Shown: positions 33,062 through 42,899, counted from the first letter of the stretch. The stretch: DNA of 64,000 nucleotides from Marinomonas spartinae (GCF_016461715.1 NZ_JAEMUI010000001.1:124001-188000), one strand, 5' to 3'. The notes: generated by a model not told the origin, from the sequence alone. Program-made: numbers and translations.

Positions 33062-33415
33062 TTAATAATATACGAACAAACTTTCTTGCATTCAATGTCT
33101 ATACTGTATGAGACGTGTGGGTCTATTGTTCCGTCGTGGGTTGCGATGGCAGATGCTACAGTGTATTGGAGCTGTTTTAATGTGCTTTACTTCACACCCC
33201 CACGTTTTGTTTGGTAATGGCTATTAAAAGTTGAAAAGGCTCTTTTTTATCTATTTATAAGGCGCTCCTTAATTTTGTATTCGTCATTAAATGGACAGGG
33301 AGCTAGTCGTTATTTTTGTAACGTCAATTGGTGTTGCATTCCAAATTTCTGCCTGTATAGTCTGCTCAAATTATAAGTGAACGTCGTTTTTAACTGTTAG
33401 CTAAAAGGAATCTGC

Positions 33416-34699
33416 ATGATCAAGCAAACCCTTTTTCCAATTTGGAGTCTACTTTTTGGTATTGCCATTATTACAATGGCGAGTGCCTTACAGAGCTCGC
33501 TAATTGGTATTCGTGCTGCGATTGAATCGTTCGATACGACGGCAACGGGTCTGATCATGTCGGCCTACTATTTAGGCTTTATTCTTGGGTCTCAGTTGGT
33601 GCCTACTTGGGTTAAGAGCGTCGGACATATTCGAGTATTTGCCGCCGTGGCTTCTTTAGCGTCTGTTACCATCTTAATGCAATCTGTAGTGGTAAATCCT
33701 TGGTTCTGGATGCTGATGCGTATGGGAACTGGTTTGTGTTACGCAGGTTTGTTTATCGTGACAGAAAGTTGGCTGAACGATATTGCTACCAACAATACCC
33801 GTGGGCGTTTGTTTTCAATTTACATCATCGAAATATGGGCCAGTCAAACGATGGGGCAGTTTTTGCTTAATGTCTCCTCGCCCAGTGGGTATGGATTATT
33901 TATTTTAACCTCTGTATTAATTTCCCTTGCGTTGGTGCCTTTATTGTTGGTGCGTACACCATCACCGACCATTCTTGTGCCTGAGAAACTTAATATTCTT
34001 GGTCTGATAAAAACAGCTCCCTTGGGGGTAACGGGTGTCACCATTGCCGGTGTTACTTCTGGCGCGATATTAGGGTTAGGGGCCCTATATGCCCAGCGAA
34101 TGGGGATGAATGTTGGGAAAATTTCCCTCTTTATTGGGGCCAGTTATATCGGTGGTATGCTTTTACAGTGGCCAATTGGTAAATTGTCTGATCGTCAGGA
34201 TCGGCGAGTGACCATTCTCTGGGTTGGTATAATGGGGGCTATCGGTGCCTTTATTGTGCCGCTTGGCGCATCGATGAAGAGTGAAATTGTTATGATGGTT
34301 GGCATGTTCTTTATTGGTGCCTTTACCTTCCCTATGTATTCGTTGGCCTCTTCTCATATTAATGACCAACTACGACCTGAGCAAATTCTCTCAGCGAGTA
34401 GTGGGATGATTTTACTCAATGGGATTGGTGGGATTTTCGGGCCTTTGTTCGCATCCGCCTTGATGGATCTGGTGCGTATTGACGCATTGTTTTGGTTCAT
34501 TTCAGCGATGAATTTAACGGTTGCTCTAGTTGCTTTGTATCGCATAAATTACCAGCCACCAATGATCATCGAGGATCAAGGGGATCAGATTCAAGTGGCT
34601 TTGGCTGTCAGTCCGGTGGTGACAGCAGAAATGTTGGTCGAAGCCGATTCATCTATCTCGCCAGTGGAAGAGAGCCATGAGGTAGAGATCAAACTATAA
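33416..34699 (+). CDS. MFS transporter (YcaD-like)
   Basis: A 427-residue inner-membrane carrier with 12 predicted hydrophobic segments. It begins IKQTLFPIWSLLFGIAIITMASALQSSLIGIRA, and has LIMSAYYLGFILGSQLVPTWVKSVGHIRVFAA (loop 2-3) and GLFIVTESWLNDIATNNTRGRLFSIYI, which are typical of the YcaD group. Substrate unknown. A variable, acidic C-terminal tail of about 50 residues follows the last helix. Ribosome site AAAGGA. The 3' end converges on argO; CGCCACAC (34728) and GTGTGGCG (34783) form a long-range inverted repeat there, reaching into argO. Confidence 0.87.
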   Translation: MIKQTLFPIWSLLFGIAIITMASALQSSLIGIRAAIESFDTTATGLIMSAYYLGFILGSQLVPTWVKSVGHIRVFAAVASLASVTILMQSVVVNPWFWMLMRMGTGLCYAGLFIVTESWLNDIATNNTRGRLFSIYIIEIWASQTMGQFLLNVSSPSGYGLFILTSVLISLALVPLLLVRTPSPTILVPEKLNILGLIKTAPLGVTGVTIAGVTSGAILGLGALYAQRMGMNVGKISLFIGASYIGGMLLQWPIGKLSDRQDRRVTILWVGIMGAIGAFIVPLGASMKSEIVMMVGMFFIGAFTFPMYSLASSHINDQLRPEQILSASSGMILLNGIGGIFGPLFASALMDLVRIDALFWFISAMNLTVALVALYRINYQPPMIIEDQGDQIQVALAVSPVVTAEMLVEADSSISPVEESHEVEIKL

Positions 34700-34768
34700 G
34701 GTTTGTTACTCATTGGCTCTTTCAAAACGCCACACTCTTATCGTCAATCGCGCTTTTTTTTGATGCGA

Positions 34769-35374
34769 CTAAAACGATGATTGTGTGGCGATTTTTATGG
34801 CGATGATACTGATGAGCAGGGCATTTGCGCGATTAAACCAGCGCCAGAAGCGAACAGAGCTTAGCCAGTTGGCGCATAGGTGGCCGAGAATGGATAGTGA
34901 TAGAAACCATATAATGGAGGCGCTAATCCCCCCAATAACAAAGAATAGTGTGCTGTCTGGAAACTGATTGGCCAAGCTGCCCATTAAGACCATGGTATCT
35001 AAATAAAAATGCGGGTTTAACCAAGTGACGGCCAATGCCATTAAAAACAGGGGCCATATCGATAGCCTTGATGTAATGTGCTGTACAATAAGGTGTTCTT
35101 CCTGAAAAGAGCTTCGCCATTTTTGGTAAGCAAACCAAAGTAAAAAGGTCACTCCAAGCCAGCGAAAGAGTTCCAGAAGATTTGCTTGATGATGTATTAA
35201 CACGCCAACTCCAAAAGCACCTAAGGAAATCGCTAGTGCATCACTTAGGATAAATAGTAGAGCGATGGGAAAAGCCATGTGTCGCTTTAGGGCTTGTTCC
35301 AATAGAAAGCTATTTTGTGCGCCCACGGCGACAATGAGACCGCCGCCCGTAATCAATCCACTTATGAATGCCAT
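34769..35374 (-). CDS. argO: Arginine/lysine exporter, LysE family (ArgO-like)
   Basis: A 201-residue LysE-family exporter with five or six hydrophobic segments. Family motifs are GGGLIVAVGAQNSFLLEQALKR near the start, LLFILSDALAISLGAFGVG, and ALAVTWLNPHFYLDTMVLMGS. It exports basic amino acids such as arginine or lysine when these build up. The assignment is strengthened by the divergent ArgP-type regulator 108 bp away, the same arrangement as lysE-lysG. The argO/argP gap holds the shared control region. Confidence 0.9.
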   Translation of the reverse strand: MAFISGLITGGGLIVAVGAQNSFLLEQALKRHMAFPIALLFILSDALAISLGAFGVGVLIHHQANLLELFRWLGVTFLLWFAYQKWRSSFQEEHLIVQHITSRLSIWPLFLMALAVTWLNPHFYLDTMVLMGSLANQFPDSTLFFVIGGISASIIWFLSLSILGHLCANWLSSVRFWRWFNRANALLISIIAIKIATQSSF

Positions 35375-35482
35375 GATATTGTTTCTCTGTAGGTTTTTGC
35401 TTGCTGATACGTTTAGCTTGATCTTAAACGGATTTTTCGATAAAAATAAATTAATAAAATTTTAATTACATTAGAATATATT

Positions 35483-36373
35483 ATGTTGGATTATCACTCT
35501 GTTGCTTGTTTTTGTTCGGTCGTGCGCTTTCAAAGTTTTGAAAAAGCAGCTCAGCACTTAAACTTAACGCAATCGGCTGTGTCCCAAAGGGTGAAGCGTT
35601 TAGAGGAACAGTGTGCAGGGCCGCTATTGATTCGGGCTAGGCCCATTGAACTCACGATGTTGGGAGAGCAACTGCTTGCCCATGCTAATAAAGTGGCGAT
35701 GTTAGAAGACGGTTTGTTTGGCAACCTAACAGGTGAGAATGCTCGTCAGCCATTGTCTATTGCGGTAAATAACGATGTGCTGGCGACTTGGTTTAGCGAT
35801 GTGGTGACGGATTTTTCGCGATTGGATGAGACGCGCTTACACATTAAGGCAGCGGATCAAGGTAAAACGCGAGAGTTACTGCAGCGTGGCGAGGTGGTAG
35901 CTTGTATTAGTCAAATTGGTACCCCTGTTTCTGGTGGAACCTCCATCTTGCTAGGTTATATGCACTATGAGTTGTTTTCCTCACCTGAGTTTATAGAAAA
36001 TGTACTGAGATGTGATAGATGTAAGATTAGTGTTAGGTCGGTGGCTCGTGCGCCGTCATTGATTTATGATGAGAATGATGAGTTATGGGCGCGTTATGTG
36101 AAAGAGTGCTTAGGAATGCCGTTGGATTCTGATACGAGCCACTGGTATCCGTCTTCTCATGGCTTTGTCTCTATGGTACTTGGTGGTACAGTCTGTGCAT
36201 TAATTCCAAGTATACAAGTGAGGCAAGCGGTGGAGGCTGGTCGGCTTGTGTCTCTATTTCCACAAAAAAAATTATCTGTGCCAGTTTATTGGCATTGGTT
36301 TAAGTTGAACTCACCTGTTTTGGAGCGACTCTCTTCTGTTGTTCAGAAGGTCTCAAAAAGGGTGTTAAGTTAA
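35483..36373 (+). CDS. argP: LysR-family regulator ArgP/LysG
   Basis: A 296-residue LysR regulator of the ArgP type: MLDYHSVACFCSVVRFQSFEKAAQHLNLTQSAVSQRVKRLEEQCAGPLLIRARP is the winged helix, with the ArgP-like RxRPxELT turn. It senses arginine/lysine and activates the divergent exporter argO. It ends 51 bp before galU. The helix-turn-helix and linker match the E. coli protein (SAVSQRIKQLE, PLLVR) by eye. Start ATG with only a poor upstream site. Confidence 0.9.
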   Translation: MLDYHSVACFCSVVRFQSFEKAAQHLNLTQSAVSQRVKRLEEQCAGPLLIRARPIELTMLGEQLLAHANKVAMLEDGLFGNLTGENARQPLSIAVNNDVLATWFSDVVTDFSRLDETRLHIKAADQGKTRELLQRGEVVACISQIGTPVSGGTSILLGYMHYELFSSPEFIENVLRCDRCKISVRSVARAPSLIYDENDELWARYVKECLGMPLDSDTSHWYPSSHGFVSMVLGGTVCALIPSIQVRQAVEAGRLVSLFPQKKLSVPVYWHWFKLNSPVLERLSSVVQKVSKRVLS

Positions 36374-36424
36374 AAATAACCATGGTTGTGGTTGCTGATA
36401 AATTTGTTTATTTAAGGAAAGAGT

Positions 36425-37255
36425 ATGATTCGCAAATGTTTGTTCCCTGTTGCTGGTTACGGTACACGTTTTTTGCCAGCGACTAAGTCGATGCCAAAAG
36501 AGATGCTTCCCATCGTCAACAAGCCACTGGTTCAGTATGGTGTGGAAGAAGCCGTACAGGCGGGTCTGGATAATGTCACATTTGTGACTGGCCGTGGTAA
36601 GCGTGCTATTGCTGATCATTTTGATATCAGCTATGAGCTTGAACATCAGATTTCTGGTACCAGCAAAGAACAGTATTTAGATGGTATTCGTTATTTGATT
36701 GATAATGTTAACTTCTCTTTTACTCGTCAAAACAACATGTTAGGTCTTGGTCATGCCATTCTGACAGGTGAACCATTGATTGGCGATGAAGCGTTTGGCG
36801 TCGTATTAGCCGATGACTTGTGCTTTGGTGAAGGGGAAGGTGATGGGGTCATGGCACAAATGGTGAAACTATATAACCAGTTCCGTTGTTCCATTGTTGC
36901 CATTGAAGAAGTGCCTGAAGACGAAGTGCACAAGTATGGGGTGATTAAAGGTGATTCTATGATGGAGGGGTTATATCGTGTGACGGACATGGTTGAGAAA
37001 CCTAACAAAGAAGAAGCCCCGTCTAATTTAGCGATTATTGGTCGTTACATTTTGACGCCTGATATTTTCGATAAAATTCGTAATACGCCAGCTGGTCGAA
37101 ATGGTGAAGTACAAATTACCGATGCTATTTTGCAGCAAGCAAAAGAAGGCTGTGTATTGGCTTACCAATTTAAGGGTCGTCGTTTTGATTGTGGTAGTGT
37201 GGATGGTTTTGTCGAAGCGACCAATTACTGCTACCAAAATGTTTACAAAGCATAA
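36425..37255 (+). CDS. galU: UTP-glucose-1-phosphate uridylyltransferase
   Basis: Makes UDP-glucose from UTP and glucose-1-phosphate, used for LPS, exopolysaccharide and trehalose or glucosylated products. The 276-residue length is standard. Signature LFPVAGYGTRFLPATKSMPKEMLPIVNKPLVQYGVEEA (nucleotide-binding loop) leads, followed by LGHAILTGEPLIGDEAFGVVLADD, MVEKPNKEEAPSNLAIIGRYILTPDIF and KGRRFDCGSVDGF. AAGGAAAG precedes the ATG. A pair of terminators follows at 37277 and 37330. Confidence 0.96.
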   Translation: MIRKCLFPVAGYGTRFLPATKSMPKEMLPIVNKPLVQYGVEEAVQAGLDNVTFVTGRGKRAIADHFDISYELEHQISGTSKEQYLDGIRYLIDNVNFSFTRQNNMLGLGHAILTGEPLIGDEAFGVVLADDLCFGEGEGDGVMAQMVKLYNQFRCSIVAIEEVPEDEVHKYGVIKGDSMMEGLYRVTDMVEKPNKEEAPSNLAIIGRYILTPDIFDKIRNTPAGRNGEVQITDAILQQAKEGCVLAYQFKGRRFDCGSVDGFVEATNYCYQNVYKA

Positions 37256-37276
37256 TTGGTTGGCTAACTAGTTAAA

Positions 37277-37320
37277 CGCAAAAAGCCCGTTTATGACGAT
37301 GTTATAAACGGGCTTTTGCG
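37277..37320. terminator. Rho-independent terminator after galU
   Basis: CGCAAAAAGCCCGTTTAT (37277-37294) pairs with ATAAACGGGCTTTTGCG (37304-37320) with one bulged A. The stem is long and G+C-rich in the core but the T-run falls inside the stem. It lies at the convergent galU/suhB end. Confidence 0.75.
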
Positions 37321-37329
37321 TTGTATCGA

Positions 37330-37385
37330 CTAACTGACATAGACGGATAGGAGACTCAGTCCAGTATATGTCAGTTAGCTTTTTA
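37330..37385 (+). terminator. Second hairpin terminator between galU and suhB
   Basis: CTAACTGACATA (37330-37341) and TATGTCAGTTAG (37367-37378) are perfect 12-bp arms, followed by CTTTTT. Loop of 25 bases. It acts as a back-up terminator for galU. Confidence 0.7.
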
Positions 37386-37389
37386 GATT

Positions 37390-38178
37390 TTAAAGTAGGT
37401 GTTTGTTTAAAGCAGGCAGCAACACTTTGAAAAGGCGTGCGTTTGCACACAAAACATCGCCGCTTTCAATGTTAGGTGAGCCATCAAAGGTGGCGTACAG
37501 GCAACCTGCTTCTTTGGCAATAAACAAAGCCGCTTGCATTTCCCATTCTTGAAGTTTTATTCCCCAAGCGGCATCCAAACGACCCGCCGCCGTGTTTACC
37601 AGCATCAACGCGGGTGCATCTTGCATCACAACGCGGGCGCCTTTTTGTGCAAGATCAGATAAAAGGGCCAGTTGACCAGCCAAATAAGGGGCCGTGCGAT
37701 CGGTGGCAGGAAATTGTGCTGCTAGAGTCGTTTTATCCAGATCACGGGCTGTACTGGTGCGAATGCGAGAATTGTTAAGATAAGCTCCACGGCCTTTGCT
37801 AGCGTAGAATTCGTCTTTAGTATGAGGGTTAAGCACTAATGCATGCTCTACTTTACCAGCAACTAAGTAACTCATGGTAATAACATGGCCTGTTAGACCA
37901 CGTGTGAACAGATGCTGTCCTTGGATCGCATCGATGATCCATTCGCCTTCTTCACCTGTTTGTACGCTACCTTGTAGACGAGTGGTAATGGTGTCGCCAG
38001 GGTAGGCTTTTTCAAGGTGGTAAACAATGCTGCGTTCAGCACCAGTGCATACGGTTTGGTAGACCTGTGCGGCATTTTGGCCCTGCTCTTTGTCGAAAAG
38101 GAGCTTTTCTTGAGAATGGATGATGTATTCAGCTGCTGCGCGAGCGGCTTTGATTGCGACATTAATTCTAGGTTGCAT
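37390..38178 (-). CDS. suhB: SuhB-like inositol-monophosphatase-family protein, catalytic residues lost
   Basis: A 262-residue SuhB homologue by position and fold. It keeps the SuhB opening MQPRINVAIKAARAA and the KGRGAYLNNSRIRTSTARDLDKTTLA region. The metal-binding motifs are lost: the D of VTxxD is Cys44, the EE of ITEES(G) is Arg67-Leu68, WVIDPLDGTTNF has become WIIDAIQGQHLF (Gln86 for Asp), and the WD motif is Trp212-Glu213. Phosphatase activity is therefore unlikely. E. coli SuhB also acts in rRNA antitermination as a Nus factor without needing phosphatase activity, and this role may be what is kept. It is divergent from trmJ, as in E. coli. Confidence 0.88.
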   Translation of the reverse strand: MQPRINVAIKAARAAAEYIIHSQEKLLFDKEQGQNAAQVYQTVCTGAERSIVYHLEKAYPGDTITTRLQGSVQTGEEGEWIIDAIQGQHLFTRGLTGHVITMSYLVAGKVEHALVLNPHTKDEFYASKGRGAYLNNSRIRTSTARDLDKTTLAAQFPATDRTAPYLAGQLALLSDLAQKGARVVMQDAPALMLVNTAAGRLDAAWGIKLQEWEMQAALFIAKEAGCLYATFDGSPNIESGDVLCANARLFKVLLPALNKHLL

Positions 38179-38468
38179 AAGTTACCGTCTTTCTAATGAG
38201 AATGCGTCCACTGCCTAAAAAGGGCAGTAGAAGTTGCCAATAAAGTGTTAAAGAGCGTAGGCCTACCCAGATTGAAAAAGAGAGCGAAACGAATGGTTTG
38301 CAGCTTTCTTAATAAGACGCTCTGGATCTGCTTGAATAAGAGGGCGGATTCTAGCGTAAAGGTTGTGCGTTGGCTAGTGAATAATTGGTGAAAAACTGAG
38401 CAGTTTAAGGTTTTTGCTGAAAAAACTGTTAACATTCGCGGCAACCTTCGTTTTTAGAAAAATGGATA

Positions 38469-39200
38469 GTGTCTAGCATGCAGAATAAAGTAAGAATTGT
38501 CCTTGTTAATACCTCCCACCCCGGCAATATTGGAGGGACCGCACGGGCAATGAAAAACATGGGACTAGCCGATTTGTATCTGGTTGCCCCAAAACATTTC
38601 CCAAGTGATGAAGCGATTAGCCGAGCCTCCGGTGCGAGCGATTTGCTCGACAATGCGGTTGTGGTAGACACCTTAGAAGAAGCGATTGCAGATTGCCAGT
38701 TGGTGATTGGTACCAGTGCTCGTGAACGTCATATTCCTTGGCCTTTAGTCGACCCTCGTCAGGCGGCTGATTTGGTCTTTGATGAAGGGTTGGAAACAGC
38801 CTTTGTCTTTGGTCGTGAGGATCGTGGTTTGACCAATGAAGAATTGCAGCGTTGTCACTATCATGTGCATATTCCTTCAGTCGATACTTTCAGCTCGCTA
38901 AATCTCGCGGCAGCGGTGCAGGTGATTGTTTACGAACTGAGGATGAAGTCTCTGTTAATGAAGGATGAGCCCGTTGTGGCCTCTAAGTGGGATTTACCCG
39001 CCGCGACAGCAGAGCAAATTGACTTTCTGCTTGATCACTTGGAAACCGTCTTGGTAAAAACGGAGTTTTTAGAGCCGAAAATGCCTGGAAAAGTGATGAC
39101 ACGCTTTCGTCGTTTGTTTCAACGAGCGCAGTTGGATCAACAAGAATTAGGCATGTTGCGGGGAATGCTAACGGCTATGGAAAAGCAGATGAAAGAGTAG
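38469..39200 (+). CDS. trmJ: tRNA (cytidine/uridine-2'-O-)-methyltransferase TrmJ
   Basis: A 243-residue SPOUT-class methyltransferase that modifies position 32 of some tRNAs. Knotted SPOUT motifs are visible: IVLVNTSHPGNIGGTARAMKNMG (motif 1), VFGREDRGLTNEEL (motif 2) and CHYHVHIPSVDTFSSLNLAAAVQVIVYEL (motif 3). The C-terminal 80 residues form the helical TrmJ extension. The 290-bp gap to suhB holds both promoters; no operator is evident. Closed by a terminator at 39225-39255. Confidence 0.94.
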   Translation: MSSMQNKVRIVLVNTSHPGNIGGTARAMKNMGLADLYLVAPKHFPSDEAISRASGASDLLDNAVVVDTLEEAIADCQLVIGTSARERHIPWPLVDPRQAADLVFDEGLETAFVFGREDRGLTNEELQRCHYHVHIPSVDTFSSLNLAAAVQVIVYELRMKSLLMKDEPVVASKWDLPAATAEQIDFLLDHLETVLVKTEFLEPKMPGKVMTRFRRLFQRAQLDQQELGMLRGMLTAMEKQMKE

Positions 39201-39224
39201 GAAAAGGAAAAGCCAAAATTAAAT

Positions 39225-39255
39225 AAAAAAGCCCAAACAATGTTTGGGCTTTTTT
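39225..39255. terminator. Bidirectional Rho-independent terminator
   Basis: AAAAAAGCCCAAACA and TGTTTGGGCTTTTTT form a near-perfect 15-bp stem with A-run and T-run on opposite sides. It serves convergent trmJ and gnd. Confidence 0.9.
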
Positions 39256-39320
39256 AGGTATAAACACCCGTTGATAAGTGGCGTTTGTTCGCTTTCTAAA
39301 GTGTTACAGTAGGTTGCTAC

Positions 39321-40844
39321 TTACACTTTGCGTTCAGGACGACCTTCTTCTTGCCAGAAAGTGTGGTATTTCTGACCTGGTTCGCCATCGACACGCTCAT
39401 AGGTGTGAGCTCCAAAGTAATCCCGTTGGGCTTGTAGTAGGTTCGCTGGTAACACCTCTGAACGGTAACCATCGAAGTAAGCCAGAGCAGAGAAGAAAGC
39501 GGGAGTAGGTACGCCTGATTGAGCCGCTAATACTACGGCTTTGCGGAGTCCTGCTTGTTTTTTGGCCATTGTATCGGCGAAGTAATCGCTTAATAACAGG
39601 TTTTCAAGTTCACGATTACCATCAAACGCATCGGCAATTCTTTGCAAGAAAGACGCGCGGATGATGCAGCCTCCACGCCAAATTTTCGCAATGTCGCTGA
39701 AATTTAGTGTCCAGTCATATTCTTTCTCCGCTGCACGCATTAATTGGAAGCCTTGTGCATAGGCGCAAATTTTAGCGCAATATAGAGCTTCCTCAATTGC
39801 TTTTTCAACTTCCTCCGCAGCAATCTCGCCACTTTCTACTTCTGCCGTCAGAATGCCGGCAGCATGTTCGCGTTCCGTTGTGAGCGTACTTAATGCGCGA
39901 GCATAGACGGACTCGCTAATAATACCGGCAGGGACACCCATCTGTGTTGCACTAATAGAAGTCCAACGCCCCGTCCCTTTTTGGCCAGCACTGTCCAGTA
40001 TCATATCGACCAGTGGTGCACCCGTAGCTGCATCATATTGCTGCAGAATATCGGCGGTGATTTCAACTAAATAGCTGTCTAGATCACCCTGATTCCATTT
40101 TTCAAACAGTTTGCCTATTTCTTCAGGCTCGTAGCCTAGCAAAGAGCGAAGCAAGTGGTAGGCTTCACATATGAGCTGCATGTCAGCGTATTCGATGCCA
40201 TTATGTACCATTTTGACATAATGGCCAGCGCCATTGGGCCCAAGATAAGCGGTGCAAGGCTCGCCTTCAGTGACGGGTTTGCCTGGTGTGTTGCTGATAA
40301 TTGGTTTGCCATTCTTGTCTACTTTTGCAGCCACGGCTTCCCACATAGGTTGCAGGTGTTTCCATGAGTCCGCATCACCACCAGGCATCAAGGACGGGCC
40401 AAAACGAGCGCCGACTTCACCCCCGGAAACGGCGGTACCGAAGAATTTGAAATAGTCTTTATATTCTGCTTCGCGTCGAATGGTATCCGTCCATTGGCTG
40501 TTACCACAGTCAACAACGATATCATCCGATTCAATTCCCGCTTTAATTAGATCGTTACAGACGATATCAACCGGTTTGCCTGCAGGAACGAGCAAAACGA
40601 CCACTCGAGGTTTGGCAAGGTTGCTTAACATGTCTTCCATATTAGGACAGCCGATGATTCGGGCTTCCTTTTGAGTATCTGGACGCTCACGTTCTTCTCT
40701 ATCCAGAACGTCTTTAATTTTGTTGGCGTCAAGATCAAAACCTGCAACTCGATAGCCATGGTCGGCTAGATTAAGGGCGAGATTTTTACCCATGACTCCT
40801 AGTCCGACAAATCCAATATTGCAGTTCTGATTTGTGTTTAACAT
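39321..40844 (-). CDS. gnd: 6-phosphogluconate dehydrogenase (decarboxylating)
   Basis: Oxidises 6-phosphogluconate to ribulose-5-phosphate with NADP+ in the pentose phosphate pathway. The 507-residue long form has the N-terminal GFVGLGVMGKNLALNLADHG nucleotide motif, VDCGNSQWTDT, FFGTAVSGGEVGARFGPSLMPGG (with the signature), YVKMVHNGIEYADMQLI (catalytic Lys/Asn) and the C-terminal IIRASFLQ and QRDYFGAHTYER. At 507 residues it is longer than the 468-residue E. coli enzyme. A single gene; the 498-bp region upstream is the A+T-rich stretch shared with pckA. Confidence 0.95.
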   Translation of the reverse strand: MLNTNQNCNIGFVGLGVMGKNLALNLADHGYRVAGFDLDANKIKDVLDREERERPDTQKEARIIGCPNMEDMLSNLAKPRVVVLLVPAGKPVDIVCNDLIKAGIESDDIVVDCGNSQWTDTIRREAEYKDYFKFFGTAVSGGEVGARFGPSLMPGGDADSWKHLQPMWEAVAAKVDKNGKPIISNTPGKPVTEGEPCTAYLGPNGAGHYVKMVHNGIEYADMQLICEAYHLLRSLLGYEPEEIGKLFEKWNQGDLDSYLVEITADILQQYDAATGAPLVDMILDSAGQKGTGRWTSISATQMGVPAGIISESVYARALSTLTTEREHAAGILTAEVESGEIAAEEVEKAIEEALYCAKICAYAQGFQLMRAAEKEYDWTLNFSDIAKIWRGGCIIRASFLQRIADAFDGNRELENLLLSDYFADTMAKKQAGLRKAVVLAAQSGVPTPAFFSALAYFDGYRSEVLPANLLQAQRDYFGAHTYERVDGEPGQKYHTFWQEEGRPERKV

Positions 40845-41342
40845 AAGCTTCGATCAACCTTTTAGAATAGGGGGGATTCGAGAACCAATCTTATCATGAA
40901 GCCCCGAAGTTAAGGGGCAGAATCATAAGAAAAAACTTAATAATTGTGAAATTTTAATGTTGTTGGCGATAAATGCTCCTTATTTCGCTAAAAAAAGACA
41001 CGCTGTCATTGAAATGAAACGATCAAAAAAGCGAATCACACAAAGAGACTACTTACTATTTAGTCACATAATCACCAAAAAGAAAGAAAATAACAAAAAA
41101 ATATCGTAATCATGCCGATTTGCTTTGTATTATTATCTGTGTTTTTAATGTAATGCTAATAAAATCAAACAGTTGTATTGATTTATAAAATTACAAAACA
41201 GTAATAAAATAACATGTTGTTATAACAATACTTTTTCTTAGATTGTTTTGTTACTATCGATCTTACCAGTTTTAATTTCCTATAATAAATGGGAATGCCC
41301 CAGTACAGGTAAACTTTTTTTAGTTCAGAGGATTTAATACAA
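40845..41342. promoter_or_regulatory. A+T-rich gnd-pckA intergenic region with pckA promoter
   Basis: The 498-bp gap between divergent gnd and pckA is strongly A+T-rich and has no coding potential on codon pattern. A perfect TATAAT lies at 41281-41286, about 57 bp before the pckA start, with a poor -35 region. The ribosome site is CAGAGGA. Upstream stretches (about 40970-41220) are rich in A-tracts and may be bent DNA or a nucleoid-protein site. No clear cAMP-CRP palindrome was found. Confidence 0.5.
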
Positions 41343-42899
41343 ATGAGCGCCGCATCAGAGGTTACAACCATTCATTTAAATTTAACGACACCGCAGTTAG
41401 TTGAAAAGGCCCTGCAAAATGGCGAAGGCGTGCTTGCTGACAATGGTGCACTTGTCGTAGAAACGGGTGCACGTACGGGCCGCTCTCCTATGGATCGCTT
41501 TATTGTGGAAGAAGCATCTAGCAAAGACAGCATTCATTGGGGGCCTGTCAACCGACCTTTCCCAGAGGCGAAGTTCGCCCCCTTGTGGGATCGTGTGGAA
41601 GCGTATTTAAATGCGAAAGAGTCGTTTGTTTCTAAGATTCATGTTGGCGCGGGCGATGAGTATTATTTGCCAGTGATTATGCGGACAGAGACAGCTTGGC
41701 ATCATCTATTTGGTCGTAATCTATTTATTCGCCCAGAAGTGTATAACCCTAGTGTAAAGGGCGAGTGGCAGGTTCTTAATGCGCCAAACTTTGTGTGTGA
41801 ACCAGAACGCGATGGCACCAATTCAGATGGTTGTGTGATTTTGAACTTTGCTGAGCGTAAAGTGCTGATTGCAGGTATGCGCTATGCGGGTGAAATGAAA
41901 AAAGCCATGTTCTCTGTGCAGAACTATTTGTTACCTGCTTACGATGTGTTGCCTATGCACTGCGCAGCGAACGTGGGTACAGAAGGCGATGTAACTTTAT
42001 TCTTCGGTTTGTCTGGCACTGGTAAAACAACCTTGTCAGCGGATCCTGAGCGCTTTTTGATTGGTGATGACGAGCACGGCTGGGGCAAAGATACTGTCTT
42101 CAATATTGAAGGTGGGTGTTACGCGAAAACCATCGATCTTTCTCAAAAGAATGAACCTATTATTTGGGATGCGATTAAGTTCGGTACAATCGTTGAGAAC
42201 GTGGTATTGAACCCAGAGACACGTGTGGCGGATTATGCTGATACGTCTTTAACGCAAAATGGTCGCGCGGGTTACCCACGTGAACATATAGAGAAACGTG
42301 CTGCTGGTAACCGTGCAGGCGAGCCAAATGCTATTATCTTCTTGACCTGTGATCTTACTGGGGTTCTTCCACCGGTTTCTATCTTGTCAAAAGAAGCGGC
42401 GGCTTATCACTTCTTAAGTGGTTATACCGCTTTGGTTGGTTCTACGGAAATGGGGGCTGGCACTGGCATAAAATCTACCTTCTCGACTTGTTTCGGCGCG
42501 CCTTTCTTCCCTCGTTCTGCGGATGTTTATGCGGACTTGTTGATTAAGCGCATCGAAGAATTTGGTAGTAAAGTGTATTTAGTGAATACAGGTTGGACAG
42601 GGGGCGCCCATGGTCAGGGTGGTAAGCGTTTTAGCATTCCTACGACTCGTGCGGTGATTTCAGCTATCCAGTCAGGTGCACTAGTGGACGTGGAAACGGA
42701 GCATTTAGAGGACGTGAATTTGGATGTTCCGACTCAGGTGCCTGGTGTTGATAGTGTGCTGTTAAACCCTCGTAAGACATGGTCTGATGAGGCCGCTTAT
42801 CATGTTCAGGCAAAGGCGTTGATCAGCCAATTCGTTGAGAATTTTAAAAAGTTTGACAGTGTTTCAGAGAAAATCGTTAAGGCTGGTCCTGCTTTGTAA
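41343..42899 (+). CDS. pckA: Phosphoenolpyruvate carboxykinase (ATP)
   Basis: Converts oxaloacetate and ATP to phosphoenolpyruvate and CO2, the entry step of gluconeogenesis. The 518-residue protein has [25 protein letters not shown], the kinase-1a P-loop [14 protein letters not shown] (about residue 221), the LIGDDEHGW kinase-2 motif and the oxaloacetate contact [13 protein letters not shown] type by length and motifs. The gene is monocistronic and ends in a terminator at 42956. In marine bacteria living on organic and amino acids it is a key enzyme, consistent with the transport genes nearby. Confidence 0.96.
   Translation: MSAASEVTTIHLNLTTPQLVEKALQNGEGVLADNGALVVETGARTGRSPMDRFIVEEASSKDSIHWGPVNRPFPEAKFAPLWDRVEAYLNAKESFVSKIHVGAGDEYYLPVIMRTETAWHHLFGRNLFIRPEVYNPSVKGEWQVLNAPNFVCEPERDGTNSDGCVILNFAERKVLIAGMRYAGEMKKAMFSVQNYLLPAYDVLPMHCAANVGTEGDVTLFFGLSGTGKTTLSADPERFLIGDDEHGWGKDTVFNIEGGCYAKTIDLSQKNEPIIWDAIKFGTIVENVVLNPETRVADYADTSLTQNGRAGYPREHIEKRAAGNRAGEPNAIIFLTCDLTGVLPPVSILSKEAAAYHFLSGYTALVGSTEMGAGTGIKSTFSTCFGAPFFPRSADVYADLLIKRIEEFGSKVYLVNTGWTGGAHGQGGKRFSIPTTRAVISAIQSGALVDVETEHLEDVNLDVPTQVPGVDSVLLNPRKTWSDEAAYHVQAKALISQFVENFKKFDSVSEKIVKAGPAL

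Noticed and set aside
32930-33217. 95-residue open frame over the MITE
   Set aside because: It runs through both inverted repeats, has no ribosome site and no recognisable protein pattern.
34728-34790. Terminator formed by CGCCACAC and GTGTGGCG
   Set aside because: The arms are 47 bases apart and one lies inside argO; pairing is possible but a terminator call is not secure.
40970-41220. cAMP-CRP site upstream of pckA
   Set aside because: Only isolated half-sites (TGTGA, TCACA) in A+T-rich DNA were seen, not a spaced palindrome.
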